Notes: generated by a model from the letters alone, not told the origin. Positions 8,774 through 18,362 are shown, numbered from the stretch's first letter. The stretch is DNA of 64,000 nt from an uncultured Litoreibacter sp. (GCF_947501785.1 NZ_CANMXB010000001.1:2918501-2982500), one strand, 5' to 3'. A program made the numbers and translations.

Positions 8774-9592
8774 ATGCTGCCAAAGGCACTAAATCATATG
8801 ACCGCGCCCGGCCTGAGTTTTGATGGGCTGCTGGAACTTGCTCAAGCAACGGGGTGTTCCGGGGTCGAGTTGCGCACTGATCTTGCGACACCAGTATTTG
8901 ACGGGGCCAACCCCGCCGATGCAAGCGATGCCGCCCGCGCAGCGGGTTTGGATATTTTGACAGTCGCCGAGATCAAGTCATTCAACGATTGGTCAGACGG
9001 CAAGGCCGAAGAGGCAAATGCGCTGATGGAGATAGCAGCGGCTTGTGGCGCGAAGGGCGTCAGTCTGATCCCGCGTAACGACGGACATGGTCTTGGCAAT
9101 GGAGAGCGTCAAGCCAACCTGCGTATCGCGCTGCGCGAATTGAAGCCACTGCTGGAAGCACACGATCTGATGGGGTTTGTAGAGCCACTCGGGTTCGAAC
9201 ATTGCTCAATGCAGTACAAATCAGAAGCAGTTGAAATCATCGAGGCCCTGCGCGCTAAAGATCGCATCATGTTAATCCATGATACGTTCCATCATTTCCT
9301 GGCAGGGGGCGGCCCTGTCTTCCCTGACCACACAGCAATCGTACACGTATCAGGCGTTGTTGACCCCGACTTGGCCATTCTTGAAATGGCGGATCCGCAC
9401 CGTGTCTTGGTTGATGGGCGTGACCGTCTGGGCAACGTCACGCAAGTGGAGCAACTGATCGCGGGCGGTTACGTCGGCGCCGTCTCAATCGAGGCCTTTG
9501 CGCCTGATGTACACAAATTAAGCGACCCTAAATCAGAGATTTTGCGGTCGTTCGGCTTCATCGAATCTCGGCTCGCGGAAATGGCCGCATGA
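8774..9592 (+). CDS. Xylose-isomerase-like TIM-barrel protein (IolI/hydroxypyruvate-isomerase type)
   Basis: The 272-residue product belongs to the AP-endonuclease-2/xylose-isomerase-like TIM-barrel group (COG1082). Metal-binding positions are suggested by VEPLGFEHCSM, LIHDTFHHFL, HVSGVVDP and SIEAFAP. In an inositol cluster the natural role is IolI-like isomerisation of inosose, but the exact substrate is inferred from context only. I chose ATG 8774 (MLPKALNHM) after a GGGAGG site at 8758-8763; GTG 8768 is possible. The open frame extends to 8711 without family resemblance. Confidence 0.8.
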   Translation: MLPKALNHMTAPGLSFDGLLELAQATGCSGVELRTDLATPVFDGANPADASDAARAAGLDILTVAEIKSFNDWSDGKAEEANALMEIAAACGAKGVSLIPRNDGHGLGNGERQANLRIALRELKPLLEAHDLMGFVEPLGFEHCSMQYKSEAVEIIEALRAKDRIMLIHDTFHHFLAGGGPVFPDHTAIVHVSGVVDPDLAILEMADPHRVLVDGRDRLGNVTQVEQLIAGGYVGAVSIEAFAPDVHKLSDPKSEILRSFGFIESRLAEMAA

Positions 9593-9678
9593 CGGAGTGA
9601 GATGAAATTAACGCCCCAATGTGGGCATCCGGCGAAACAGACTTTGGTGTGCCGGACACCATCAATGGGAGGAAGACC

Positions 9679-10617
9679 ATGAAGAAACTACTAATGACAG
9701 GCGCACTTACCGCCTTGATGACGACGTCAGCAATGGCGCAAGACATCGGCGCGACATTCTCGCGTTTTGATGACAACTGGCTGACCGTTCTGCGCAACGG
9801 TATGACCGAATATGCCGCGACAATTGACGGCCTGAACTACCAGCAAGAAGATGCGACCGACGATCTGGCGAAGCAAATTGACCAGGTTAAGAACTTTGTA
9901 GCGTCCGGCGTTGACGCGATCATCGTGAACATCGTTGACACGTCTGCGGGTGCGGCTGTGTCTGCAGCGGCTGGCGACACGCCACTGGTCTATGTCAACC
10001 GCGAGCCTGACAACGTAAACGAGCTGCCACCGACCCAAGCGTTTGTGGCGTCCAACGAGATCGAGTCCGGCACATTGTCCGCATTCGAGGTTTGCAAAAA
10101 CCTGCGCGCAGCTGGCAAAGGCGGCGGCGCAACTGGCTACCTGATGAACGGCCAGCTGTCGAACCAAGCGGCTGTTCAGCGTTCGAAAGACGTGCATGAC
10201 GTGATCGGCATGGACATGTGCAACTTCATGACCATCATCGACGAGCAAACGGCCAACTGGTCGCGCGACGAAGCGCAAGACTTGATGACCAACTGGATGT
10301 CTTCCGGCGAGCCGTTCGACTTCGTTCTGGCCAACAATGACGAGATGGCTATTGGCGCGATCCAGGCTATGAAAGCGGCTGGCATGGACATGGCTGACGT
10401 TCAGGTCGGCGGTGTTGATGCATCACAAGACGCGCTGTTGGTGATGGCGGCAGGTGACTATGATGTGACCGTGTTCCAGGACTCTGTTGGTCAAGGTACG
10501 GGCTCCATCGATGCGGCTATCAAGCTGATCAATGGTGAGAAAGTGGACCAGAAGGTCTACATCCCGTTCAAGCTGGTTACACCTGCGAACATGGGCGACT
10601 TCCTCGATAAAAACTAA
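9679..10617 (+). CDS. Periplasmic sugar/inositol-binding protein of ABC importer
   Basis: The 312-residue protein has a cleavable signal peptide (MKKLLMTGALTALMTTSAMA) and the type I periplasmic-binding fold (IGATFSRFDDNW, IDQVKNFVASGVDAIIVN, LANNDEMAIGAI, VGGVDAS, VTVFQDSVGQG), as in ribose and inositol binding proteins. ATG 9679 follows GGGAGGAAG. The following permease and ATPase genes and the iol genes make myo-inositol or a stereoisomer the best ligand guess. A strong hairpin after its stop codon probably keeps its message more abundant than the permease message. Confidence 0.9.
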   Translation: MKKLLMTGALTALMTTSAMAQDIGATFSRFDDNWLTVLRNGMTEYAATIDGLNYQQEDATDDLAKQIDQVKNFVASGVDAIIVNIVDTSAGAAVSAAAGDTPLVYVNREPDNVNELPPTQAFVASNEIESGTLSAFEVCKNLRAAGKGGGATGYLMNGQLSNQAAVQRSKDVHDVIGMDMCNFMTIIDEQTANWSRDEAQDLMTNWMSSGEPFDFVLANNDEMAIGAIQAMKAAGMDMADVQVGGVDASQDALLVMAAGDYDVTVFQDSVGQGTGSIDAAIKLINGEKVDQKVYIPFKLVTPANMGDFLDKN

Positions 10618-10634
10618 GTCGATTTGCAAGACAC

Positions 10635-10658
10635 GGGGCGGCGCCTGGGCGCCGTCCC
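10635..10658 (+). other. Intercistronic hairpin after the binding-protein gene
   Basis: GGGGCGGCGCC and GGCGCCGTCCC form an 11-bp stem with one G-U pair around a two-base centre, 18 bases after the binding-protein stop. There is no T-run, so it is more likely an mRNA-stabilising or partial-attenuation element than a full terminator. Such hairpins are common between ABC binding-protein and permease genes. Confidence 0.6.
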
Positions 10659-10692
10659 GACCTACCAAAGCGCTGAACAGGGAATGGCACCA

Positions 10693-11766
10693 ATGACAGA
10701 TACCAGCCACGGCACGGGCGGGCTAACATTCGACAAAACCAAGAAATCGTGGCCCAACGAGCTGAACATCCTTTTCGCGCTGTTTGTGATTATTGCGATC
10801 TTCGAACTTCTGGGGCAGACGCTGCCTTACATGAATAATCAAAGCTTCCTGTTCGACACCAAGGACCGTTTTGACAGCATCTTTAACGAGGCGCGACTAC
10901 AGATCATCATCCTGCAGGTTGCCATTATCGGCATCATTGCACTTGGCGTGACGCAGGTCATCATTACCGCAGGCATTGACCTAAGCTCAGGTCCCCTGGT
11001 CGCCGCCACTGCTATGATTGCGATGAGTTTCGCGCAGACCGAGCTGGTGAACGGCTTTCCAAACCCGAAAGCGCTGTTCGGCATATGGGCCATGGATTTG
11101 CCTGTCCTCGTCCCGGTTTTTGTGGCCTTGGCCTTTGGCGCTTTTATCGGCGCGGTCAACGGCACGTTTATCGCTTACATGCGGATCCCGCCGTTTATCG
11201 CAACATTGGGAATGTTCTTGATTTGCCGTGGTATCGCGTTGTGGTGGTCCGGCGGCAATCCGATTTCCTTCCCGACCGAAAGCTTCAAATTTATCGGCTC
11301 CGGCATGATGCCGGTTGTGTGGTTTCTGTCGCTCGCGGTCATTTTCCACGTGATCATGCGCTACACGGTCTATGGCAAACACACCTATGCGATCGGTTCA
11401 AACGAGGAAGCCGCGCGGATGTCGGGCATCAACGTGAAACGCCACAAGGTGACGGTCTACATGATCGCCTCAATGCTGGCTGCTTTTGCGGGCGTGGTCC
11501 TCGCCGCCAAAAGCGAAACGGCGCAGGCCGGTATGGGCGAATTCTACGAACTCTTCGCAATCGCCATGGCCGTCATCGGCGGCATCTCTTTGCAGGGTGG
11601 TCGTGGCTCGATCATCGGCACTGTTTTGGGCGCGATGGTTTTGGGCGTCATTCGCTCTGGCTTTACTTACATCAAACTGGACGGGTCCTATCAGCTGATG
11701 GCCATGGGCGGCATCATCATCGCAGCGATCCTGTTTGACCAATACCGACAACGAAATCGGGCTTAG
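10693..11766 (+). CDS. Sugar/inositol ABC importer permease
   Basis: The 357-residue product has about ten transmembrane helices and matches the RbsC/AraH-type permease family (BPD_transp_2), including VTQVIITAGIDLSSG near residue 83, NGTFIAYMRIPPFIATLG and AVIGGISLQGGRGSIIGT. It would form the membrane channel with the ATPase just downstream. ATG 10693 was chosen; ATG 10684 in the same frame is equally possible. The ATPase gene follows after 11 bases. Confidence 0.92.
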   Translation: MTDTSHGTGGLTFDKTKKSWPNELNILFALFVIIAIFELLGQTLPYMNNQSFLFDTKDRFDSIFNEARLQIIILQVAIIGIIALGVTQVIITAGIDLSSGPLVAATAMIAMSFAQTELVNGFPNPKALFGIWAMDLPVLVPVFVALAFGAFIGAVNGTFIAYMRIPPFIATLGMFLICRGIALWWSGGNPISFPTESFKFIGSGMMPVVWFLSLAVIFHVIMRYTVYGKHTYAIGSNEEAARMSGINVKRHKVTVYMIASMLAAFAGVVLAAKSETAQAGMGEFYELFAIAMAVIGGISLQGGRGSIIGTVLGAMVLGVIRSGFTYIKLDGSYQLMAMGGIIIAAILFDQYRQRNRA

Positions 11767-11777
11767 GGGATACTGAC

Positions 11778-12551
11778 ATGAGCGATATTGTTCTAAAGAC
11801 CGAAAACCTGACCAAGCATTACGGTGGGGTCCACGCGCTGGTCGGTGCCAACTTCGAGATGAAAAAGGGCGAGCACGTCGCCATCATGGGCGACAACGGC
11901 GCAGGCAAGTCCACCTTCGTGCGCCAGATCACCGGCGTTGAACAACGCACCAGTGGCAAGGTCTGGCTTTATGGCGATGAGGTGAACTTTGGCGGGCCGC
12001 TCGACGCGCGCGAGGCAGGCATTGAAACCGTGTTTCAGACACTTGCCTTGGCTGATGACCTCGATGTGCCCGACAACCTGTTTCTGGGCCGCGAGATCAC
12101 CAAGTTCAATTGGCTCGGGCCGTTCCGCTTTCTCGACTACAAAGCCATGCGTCAGGCGACGATGGACGGGCTTGTGAAGACAGGCGTCAAGATCCCCAAC
12201 ATTCGCAACTCCATCCAGAACATGTCAGGCGGACAGCGCCAATGTGTGGCAATTGCGCGGACGGCGACCTTTGCCTCCAAGCTGACAATCATGGATGAGC
12301 CGACGGCGGCTTTGGGGGTGCAGGAAACGGAGCAGGTGGAAAACATCATTCGAACCCTGAAAGAACAAGGCGAGCCGTTGATCCTCGTTTCCCACAACAT
12401 GCGGCAGGTTTTCGATTTGGTGGACCGCATTGTCGTGTTCCGTCGTGGCCGGATGGTGGCCAATCTCAATAAGGATGAGACGGACGGCCAAGACGTAGTT
12501 GCCTACATCACTGGAGCCAAGACCGGTGCGGAATTTGAGGGTGCGGCATAA
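11778..12551 (+). CDS. Sugar/inositol ABC importer ATPase (single nucleotide-binding domain)
   Basis: The 257-residue subunit has Walker A GDNGAGKS, signature MSGGQRQ and Walker B LTIMDEP. Many CUT2 importers have a duplicated ATPase of about 500 residues; this is the half-length form, so the functional transporter probably uses a homodimer. It starts 11 bases after the permease and ends directly at the GTG of iolG, so importer and first catabolic enzyme are one operon. Confidence 0.93.
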   Translation: MSDIVLKTENLTKHYGGVHALVGANFEMKKGEHVAIMGDNGAGKSTFVRQITGVEQRTSGKVWLYGDEVNFGGPLDAREAGIETVFQTLALADDLDVPDNLFLGREITKFNWLGPFRFLDYKAMRQATMDGLVKTGVKIPNIRNSIQNMSGGQRQCVAIARTATFASKLTIMDEPTAALGVQETEQVENIIRTLKEQGEPLILVSHNMRQVFDLVDRIVVFRRGRMVANLNKDETDGQDVVAYITGAKTGAEFEGAA

Positions 12552-13553
12552 GTGATCAGATTCGGAGTTCTGGGGGCGGGCCGTATTGGTCAGGTCCACG
12601 CCAAAGCCATTGCGACAGTATCGGGTGCGCACTTCGCTGCTCTCGCTGAACCGGTCGACGCCGTTGCCAAACAGGTAAAGGCCGAGTTCGGCTGTGACCT
12701 GCGCAGCATAGACGAGATCGCGGCCTCCGACGACATTGACGCCGTGGTGGTCTGTACGCCAACGGACACACATGCCGACCTGATCGAACAGTTTTGCCGG
12801 GCAGGCAAAGCGGTGTTCTGCGAAAAGCCAATTGATCTTAACTTGGCCCGAGTTAGGGCCTGTTTGGACGTTGTAACTGACGTTGGCGGCACGCTAATGC
12901 TTGGTTTCCAGCGTCGGTTCGACCCTGACTTCAACGCGCTGAAAGACGCAATTGACGCCGGTCAGATCGGCGAGGTCGAGATGGTGACGTTAACCAGTCG
13001 CGACCCAGGTGCGCCGCCTTTGGACTATATCGACAGGTCTGGCGGCATCTTCCGAGATATGACGATTCACGATTTTGATGTCGCACGTTGGCTGTTGCCA
13101 GAAGAGGTGGACGCCGTCTTCGCAACTGCGTCCGTTCTGACGGACCCAGCGATTGGGGATCATGGCGACTTTGACAGTGCAAACGTAGTTATGCGCACTG
13201 CTTCCGGCGCGCAGTGCACGATCACGAACACGCGTCGCGCCGCCTATGGGTACGATCAGCGGATCGAGGTGCATGGCTCAAAAGGCTCTGTTTCGGCGCA
13301 AAACACGCATAAGGCGAATGTCGTGATCGCGGATGCAAACGGGTATCACCAACCCCCATTGCTCGACTTCTTTATGACGCGCTACACGGCTGCCTATGCC
13401 AACGAGATTGAAGCCTTTGTGAGAGCGGTGACCAACAAGACGCCGCCTCCGACCACAGGTTTGGACGGGCTTCGCGCGCTCGCCATGGCCGAAGCTGCGT
13501 TGCTATCGGTGAAAGAGAAACGCGAAGTTGCGATGTCCGAGATATTAGGATGA
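12552..13553 (+). CDS. iolG: Inositol 2-dehydrogenase-like protein IolG (Gfo/Idh/MocA family)
   Basis: IolG oxidises myo-inositol to scyllo-inosose with NAD+. The 333-residue product has a Rossmann loop (GVLGAGRIGQVH), the E91-K92-P93 motif and the D169/H173 pair in FRDMTIHDFD expected for this family. The GTG start directly follows the ATPase stop codon, and the ATGA at 13550 overlaps the next gene. Of the three Gfo/Idh genes here it is the most IolG-like and sits in the importer operon. Exact inositol stereoisomer preference is not visible. Confidence 0.85.
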   Translation: MIRFGVLGAGRIGQVHAKAIATVSGAHFAALAEPVDAVAKQVKAEFGCDLRSIDEIAASDDIDAVVVCTPTDTHADLIEQFCRAGKAVFCEKPIDLNLARVRACLDVVTDVGGTLMLGFQRRFDPDFNALKDAIDAGQIGEVEMVTLTSRDPGAPPLDYIDRSGGIFRDMTIHDFDVARWLLPEEVDAVFATASVLTDPAIGDHGDFDSANVVMRTASGAQCTITNTRRAAYGYDQRIEVHGSKGSVSAQNTHKANVVIADANGYHQPPLLDFFMTRYTAAYANEIEAFVRAVTNKTPPPTTGLDGLRALAMAEAALLSVKEKREVAMSEILG

Positions 13554-13750
13554 AGGGTTTTGACTTTGAGCATCCGTTTTTCGACCCGCTGTGGGTTCGC
13601 GTGCTCGTCTTTGGGATTTGTATCGGGTGGGGTCTGTTTGAGTTCAGTACCGGCAGCTACTTTTGGGGCGTAATGTTCTGCGCCATGGGCCTTTGGGCCG
13701 GGCACAGCTTTTTCATCGCCAAACTGCACCGGGGCGGCGATGAAGACTGA
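13550..13750 (+). CDS. Small two-helix membrane protein at the end of the inositol importer operon
   Basis: This 66-residue product overlaps iolG by four bases (ATGA), so it is translationally coupled to it. It has two hydrophobic segments (VRVLVFGICIGWGLFEF and GVMFCAMGLWAGHSFFIA) and a short charged C-terminus. It resembles small DUF3329-type proteins by eye, but I am not sure of the family. It ends three bases before the convergent iolJ stop. Confidence 0.7.
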   Translation: MKGFDFEHPFFDPLWVRVLVFGICIGWGLFEFSTGSYFWGVMFCAMGLWAGHSFFIAKLHRGGDED

Positions 13751-13752
13751 TC

Positions 13753-14577
13753 CTATTTGAGTGTTGCAAGCACCCGCCTTGCTGCTGCCATGACGGGATC
13801 GTGCGTGTCTTTCAGAATTTGAACCCGGTCAAAGCGTTTTTCGTCTGACGCAACCGATGCTCGAAGAGCACTCCCAAACGCCATGCGCAGCTCGGTCCCG
13901 ATGTTGAACTTGCAGATGGATGAGCTGTGAGCCAGCTCCGCCCGCTGCGCTGATGGCACACCTGATCCGCCATGGATTACCAAAGGCACGTCTGTCACGG
14001 TCTCAATCGCCCTGATCCGGTCGACGTCCAAACCGCCATCCTGATTTTCCTGCAGATGGACATTTCCAACGGAGATGGCCAAAGCATCGACACCGGTTGC
14101 AGAGGCGAAAATGGCTGCCTCTTCAGGCTCTGTTCCTGCGGAATTCTCACCGTTCGCATAACCGACGAAGCCGATCTCTCCCTCGCAGGAAATGCCTGCA
14201 CCATGGGCCATTTCCACGATCGCGGCAGTCTCATCTATGTTTTGCTGAAGCGGCTTGCGCGATCCGTCATACATAAGGGACGAGAAGCCTGAATCGAGCG
14301 CCTCTTTGCATTCGTCAAATGTGTAGCCATGGTCCAAATGGGCCACAACCGGCACGCTGACCTCGTTAGCCAGATGCCGAAACATCTTGCCTAGTACCGG
14401 CAACGGAGTGTGCTCACGGCACCCCGGGCCGGCTTGCAGGATGACCGGGCAGCCTTCGGCCTCAGCTGCGTAAGCGTACGCGCGCATATCTTCCCAGCCA
14501 AGGCAGACAAGACCTGCAACCGCATGCCCGTTTCTAAGCGCGGGCTGCAATACATCAGCCAGCGTTGCCAATGTCAT
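13753..14577 (-). CDS. iolJ: Class II aldolase IolJ-like (5-dehydro-2-deoxyphosphogluconate aldolase)
   Basis: The 274-residue product belongs to the class II fructose-bisphosphate aldolase family, with metal-binding histidines in PVVAHLDHG, in GNVHL and in LVIHGGSGVP, and EGEIGFVGYANGEN. In an iol operon it should split 6-phospho-5-dehydro-2-deoxygluconate into dihydroxyacetone phosphate and malonate semialdehyde. It overlaps iolB by four bases. It is convergent with the importer operon. The malonate-semialdehyde dehydrogenase (iolA/mmsA) needed next is not in the window. Confidence 0.85.
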   Translation of the reverse strand: MTLATLADVLQPALRNGHAVAGLVCLGWEDMRAYAYAAEAEGCPVILQAGPGCREHTPLPVLGKMFRHLANEVSVPVVAHLDHGYTFDECKEALDSGFSSLMYDGSRKPLQQNIDETAAIVEMAHGAGISCEGEIGFVGYANGENSAGTEPEEAAIFASATGVDALAISVGNVHLQENQDGGLDVDRIRAIETVTDVPLVIHGGSGVPSAQRAELAHSSSICKFNIGTELRMAFGSALRASVASDEKRFDRVQILKDTHDPVMAAARRVLATLK

Positions 14578-15416
14578 TTAAACTTCGCAATCATGTCTTT
14601 GATGCCAGGGATCGTTTCGATCTGATCGGCGTGAGACGGCTGGAAATACTGGATCAGGCTGCGCTGAGACAAACCGCCAAGAATGGTGAAGTAGTACATT
14701 TCATAGCCCGGCAGCACGGCGCAGGGGTGGTACCCGTTGTCCAGGCAGATCGTTGATCCATCGACGAGGTGATAGGCATCCCCCGGCTTTCCATCCTGAC
14801 GCTGAAGCATCTGAACGCCCGACCCGTGATCTGGCTTGAAGCGGAAATTATAGGTCTCGTCATGGCGCGTCTCTATCGGCAGACGGTCCGTATCGTGCTT
14901 GTGGCTGGGAAAGCCGGACCAGCCGCCCGCGCCTACGGTGAACAGCTCGCTGACCAGCAGCCGCCCGACCTTGTCGTGGTACTTCGTTCCAAGGATATGT
15001 TTGATTTTGCGATGGGTCTTGGTGTCGTCAGAGCCGTATTGAACAAGATCCAGCTCGTCGCTTCGCACGGCGAAGGGTTCCAGCACCTCATCGTAGCGGG
15101 CCCCTGCGATGAAGACCTCAGCCTCGTCGCTGGTACAAACCATCACAGACTTCGCGCCGCTGGGCACGTATACGCCTTCGGGCTCGCCTCCCCAAACGTC
15201 GCCAACCCGCCCGCCGATATCATCTGCCTTGAAGCCTTCGGTATCCGTGTCAACGCTGCCCGTCGCCGGGACAATGCAGGTCTCATACCCGGGAACCTGA
15301 TACTCGAAGGCTTCGCCCTTCTTCAGCTTCACAATGTTGAAGTAGTTCAGCGGCACCGTTGCGTCGTTGATATCGACGATAGGTTTATTCTGATTGTCGT
15401 ATGGAGCTATGTGCAT
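14574..15416 (-). CDS. iolB: 5-deoxy-glucuronate isomerase IolB
   Basis: IolB converts 5-deoxy-D-glucuronate to 5-dehydro-2-deoxy-D-gluconate. The 280-residue product shows the bicupin family hallmarks: GGWSGFPSHKHDTD with the metal-binding His pair, a downstream ETYNFRFKPDHG, and DNGYHPCAVLPGYEMYYF near the C-terminus. It lies between iolC (9-base gap) and iolJ (4-base overlap) in a tight leftward operon. Confidence 0.95.
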   Translation of the reverse strand: MHIAPYDNQNKPIVDINDATVPLNYFNIVKLKKGEAFEYQVPGYETCIVPATGSVDTDTEGFKADDIGGRVGDVWGGEPEGVYVPSGAKSVMVCTSDEAEVFIAGARYDEVLEPFAVRSDELDLVQYGSDDTKTHRKIKHILGTKYHDKVGRLLVSELFTVGAGGWSGFPSHKHDTDRLPIETRHDETYNFRFKPDHGSGVQMLQRQDGKPGDAYHLVDGSTICLDNGYHPCAVLPGYEMYYFTILGGLSQRSLIQYFQPSHADQIETIPGIKDMIAKFK

Positions 15417-15425
15417 GATGTCCTC

Positions 15426-16418
15426 TCAAGCGCTTGTGGGGCCGGGATGTGTTTGAAGGAAAGACTCTAATTCTGCCAAATTTGGCAATGCAGGGGCGCA
15501 GCCGGGCTTACCGACAACGATGGCAGCGCAGGCAGAACCTCTATGTATCGCGTCGTTAAGCCCGTGCCCGGCCGCAATCGCGGCCATCAACCCTGCCATG
15601 AAACTGTCGCCTGCGCCCGTCGGCTTCAGGGCGGTCACAGGGTAGACGCCTGTTGTGATCACATCGCCATCAGCGTAAGTCACAGCGCCCTTTTCACCCA
15701 TCTTATAGATCACAATCTCTGCAGATTTGTTTGCGAGGGATTGGGCCTTTGCCTGCCCTTTGCCGATGTCTCCTGCCATGAAACCAAACTCTTCGTCATT
15801 TCCAACGATCATGTCTGCCAGGTCGCCTGCACGGCTAAGAACACCTTCTGCTACCTTGGGCGACGGCCAGGAATAGGGACGATAGTCAATGTCGAAGATG
15901 ATCGGCAGGCCAGCGGCCTTTGCCAGCTCAAACGCGCGAAATGCTGCGCTGCGCGAAGGTTCTGCCGCAAACACGGTACCGGCGGTGATCAAGGCGCCGT
16001 AAGCGCCGTAGTCAATGGCTTCAACGTCCTCGATGTTCATTTCGAAGTCAGCCGCGCCATTCCGATAGATGACGGTTTGATGCTCTTCGACCCGGGATTC
16101 GTAGACGGCGAGTGAATTGCGAAATTCGCCACCCACAGAACGCACATGCGTTCGGCCCACACCGTAGTGGTCCAGCTGATTGGTGCAGTACCGACCGATG
16201 CTGTCGTCCGAGACGCATGTGACCAAATCCGCCTTGCCGCCAAATCGACAGATGCCAGCGGCTGTGTTCGCCGCTGATCCACCAAGGCCGGAGCGGAACT
16301 CGGTCGCCTCTTCTGTTTTGGTCCCCGCTGGGTGAGGAAAGAAGTCCATCCCGGCACGGCCAATCACAACGAAGTCGTTTTGCAAGATTCCTGAAATTAG
16401 ACCGGGCATCTCAAACAC
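15426..16418 (-). CDS. iolC: 5-dehydro-2-deoxygluconokinase IolC
   Basis: IolC phosphorylates 5-dehydro-2-deoxygluconate. The 330-residue PfkB-type kinase has the N-terminal GGSAANTAAGICRFGG motif and the anion-hole/catalytic signature KPTGAGDSFMAG near residue 260. It lacks the extra C-terminal domain seen in fused IolC forms of some proteobacteria, consistent with a separate iolJ gene here. It overlaps the iolD 3' end by eight bases. Confidence 0.93.
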   Translation of the reverse strand: MFEMPGLISGILQNDFVVIGRAGMDFFPHPAGTKTEEATEFRSGLGGSAANTAAGICRFGGKADLVTCVSDDSIGRYCTNQLDHYGVGRTHVRSVGGEFRNSLAVYESRVEEHQTVIYRNGAADFEMNIEDVEAIDYGAYGALITAGTVFAAEPSRSAAFRAFELAKAAGLPIIFDIDYRPYSWPSPKVAEGVLSRAGDLADMIVGNDEEFGFMAGDIGKGQAKAQSLANKSAEIVIYKMGEKGAVTYADGDVITTGVYPVTALKPTGAGDSFMAGLMAAIAAGHGLNDAIHRGSACAAIVVGKPGCAPALPNLAELESFLQTHPGPTSA

Positions 16419-18282
16419 CTTTCCGTTGTTTCACGCGGGCGCTTTCCCATTCTTCGTGGGCGGCTTGAACCTTTGGATTGTCGGATACATGCGGCGTGCC
16501 TACTTCCCACCATGTATGACCTTCCGCGGTCCACCCCTCGTAGGGATCGACTTGCATGACGATAACGGACGTCTTTTCAGCTGCCTTCGCGCGATTGAAC
16601 GCATCCCCTAGTTCAGCCGGATTAGACACTGTTTCGGCATTTGCACCCATCGATCTTGCGTGCGCTTCGAAATCGACGCCAAAGGCTTCCGGAACTGTAG
16701 GCGTATCCGCGATCAGGTTGTTAAAACTTTCGTTTCCGGTGTTGTTCTGAAGCTTGTTGATGACCGCGAAACCGCCATTGTCGAGCACGAGCAGAATCAT
16801 CTTCTTCTGTGTCAGGACCGAAGAATAGATGTCAGAGTTCATCAGAAGATAGGAGCCGTCACCGCAAAATACGATTGTGTCCTGCTGAGGTTCGCTTTCT
16901 GATTGAGCGATGCGCGCACCCCAACCGCCTGCAATCTCATAACCCATACAGGAGAAGCCAAATTCGACGTCCACAGTTCCGATCCCCAGCGTACGCCAGT
17001 TGGCTGTCACCTCGGCAGGCAGACCGCCTGCTGCTGCGACGATACGGTCCTGGGGGTCACACAAAGCATTCACCACGCCAATCGCCTGTGCATAAGAATT
17101 CGGTCTATTTCCATGCGCGACATTGTCGGAGACGTATTTGTCCCACTTTTCGCGTTCCTGTTGTGCGGATTTGGTCCAGCCAGCGGGGGCTTTGTAGCCC
17201 ACCATTGCCGCATCCATGGCCTCAAGGCCAAGCTTGGCATCGCCAACGACCGGAACTGATTGGTGTTTTCCTGCGTCATGCCGCGCAGCGTTGAGCGATA
17301 TAATGCGCGCATCTTTCGAAAATGCTGTCCACGACCCTGTCGTGAAGTCTTGTAGCCGACATCCGATGGACAAGATGACATCCGCCTGTTCTGCTATGGT
17401 ATTCGCCGAATTTGACCCTGTTACACCGACAGGGCCGATATTCAGCGGATGATCTGCAAGCATGTTCGCCCGACCGGCAATGGTCTCTATCACCGGGATT
17501 TGATGGGTTTCGGCAAAACTGGTCAGCTCGGCAACCGCTTTGGAATACTGGACGCCGCCCCCAGCAATGATGACCGGGCGTTTTGCTGTACGTAGTAGCG
17601 AGGTGGCATCTGCCAGCTCTTCGGTATCAGGCAATTGCCGCCTGATCCGGTGCGTCTTTTCGTCAAAGAACGAAATCGGATAGTCAAAGACCCAGCCCTG
17701 AACATCTTGGGGGAGGCCCAGAAAGGCTGGCCCGCAATCTGCGGGGTCGAGCATTGTCGAAATAGCCGCGGGAAGCGATTGAATGATCTGCGCCGGATGC
17801 GAAATGCGATCCCAATATCGACTGACTGCTTTGAACGCATCGTTTACGCCCAAGGTTGGATTGCCGAAATGCTCAAGTTGCTGCAGGACCGGGTCAGGCA
17901 GGCGCGTAAGGAAAGCATCGCCGCACAACATCAACATGGGCAGCCGATTTGCGTGTGCCAATGCTGCCGAGGTCAACAAATTTGCAGTTCCGGGGCCGGC
18001 ACTCGCTGTACAAAACATGAATCTCTGGCGGAGATGGTACTTGGCATAAGCGGCCGCCGCGAACCCCATGCTCTGTTCATTTTGACCACGGTACAGGGGC
18101 AATTCTTCTTTGTGATCGTAAAGAGCTTCGCCAAGGCAAGTTACGTTGCCATGGCCAAAAATTCCGAAGCCGCCGCCGCATAGCCGCACTTTTCTGCCGT
18201 CAATTTCAATGTACTGCGCAGCGAGATATTTGATAATCGCCTGTGCGGTCGTCAGGCGGACAGTTTTATCGGACTGGCTCAT
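16411..18282 (-). CDS. iolD: 3D-(3,5/4)-trihydroxycyclohexane-1,2-dione acylhydrolase IolD
   Basis: IolD hydrolyses the cyclic trione to 5-deoxyglucuronate with thiamine diphosphate. The 623-residue length suits the family. The N-terminal Glu-containing stretch (YRGQNEQSMGFAAAAYAK) and the ThDP/Mg motif (FCGDGSYLLMNSDI ... LDNGGF) are present. I start at ATG 18282 (MSQSDKTVRL) because GGGAG lies eight bases upstream; the longer open frame to 18369 would cover the operator palindrome. It is the first gene of the leftward iolD-C-B-J operon. Confidence 0.95.
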   Translation of the reverse strand: MSQSDKTVRLTTAQAIIKYLAAQYIEIDGRKVRLCGGGFGIFGHGNVTCLGEALYDHKEELPLYRGQNEQSMGFAAAAYAKYHLRQRFMFCTASAGPGTANLLTSAALAHANRLPMLMLCGDAFLTRLPDPVLQQLEHFGNPTLGVNDAFKAVSRYWDRISHPAQIIQSLPAAISTMLDPADCGPAFLGLPQDVQGWVFDYPISFFDEKTHRIRRQLPDTEELADATSLLRTAKRPVIIAGGGVQYSKAVAELTSFAETHQIPVIETIAGRANMLADHPLNIGPVGVTGSNSANTIAEQADVILSIGCRLQDFTTGSWTAFSKDARIISLNAARHDAGKHQSVPVVGDAKLGLEAMDAAMVGYKAPAGWTKSAQQEREKWDKYVSDNVAHGNRPNSYAQAIGVVNALCDPQDRIVAAAGGLPAEVTANWRTLGIGTVDVEFGFSCMGYEIAGGWGARIAQSESEPQQDTIVFCGDGSYLLMNSDIYSSVLTQKKMILLVLDNGGFAVINKLQNNTGNESFNNLIADTPTVPEAFGVDFEAHARSMGANAETVSNPAELGDAFNRAKAAEKTSVIVMQVDPYEGWTAEGHTWWEVGTPHVSDNPKVQAAHEEWESARVKQRKGV

Positions 18283-18362
18283 CTGCAGGCTCCCTTGGGC
18301 AGAAAAGAATCGGACAGGATCGATTGCCCTATTGACCACAGGGCGCAGTTGAAGATACTCGT

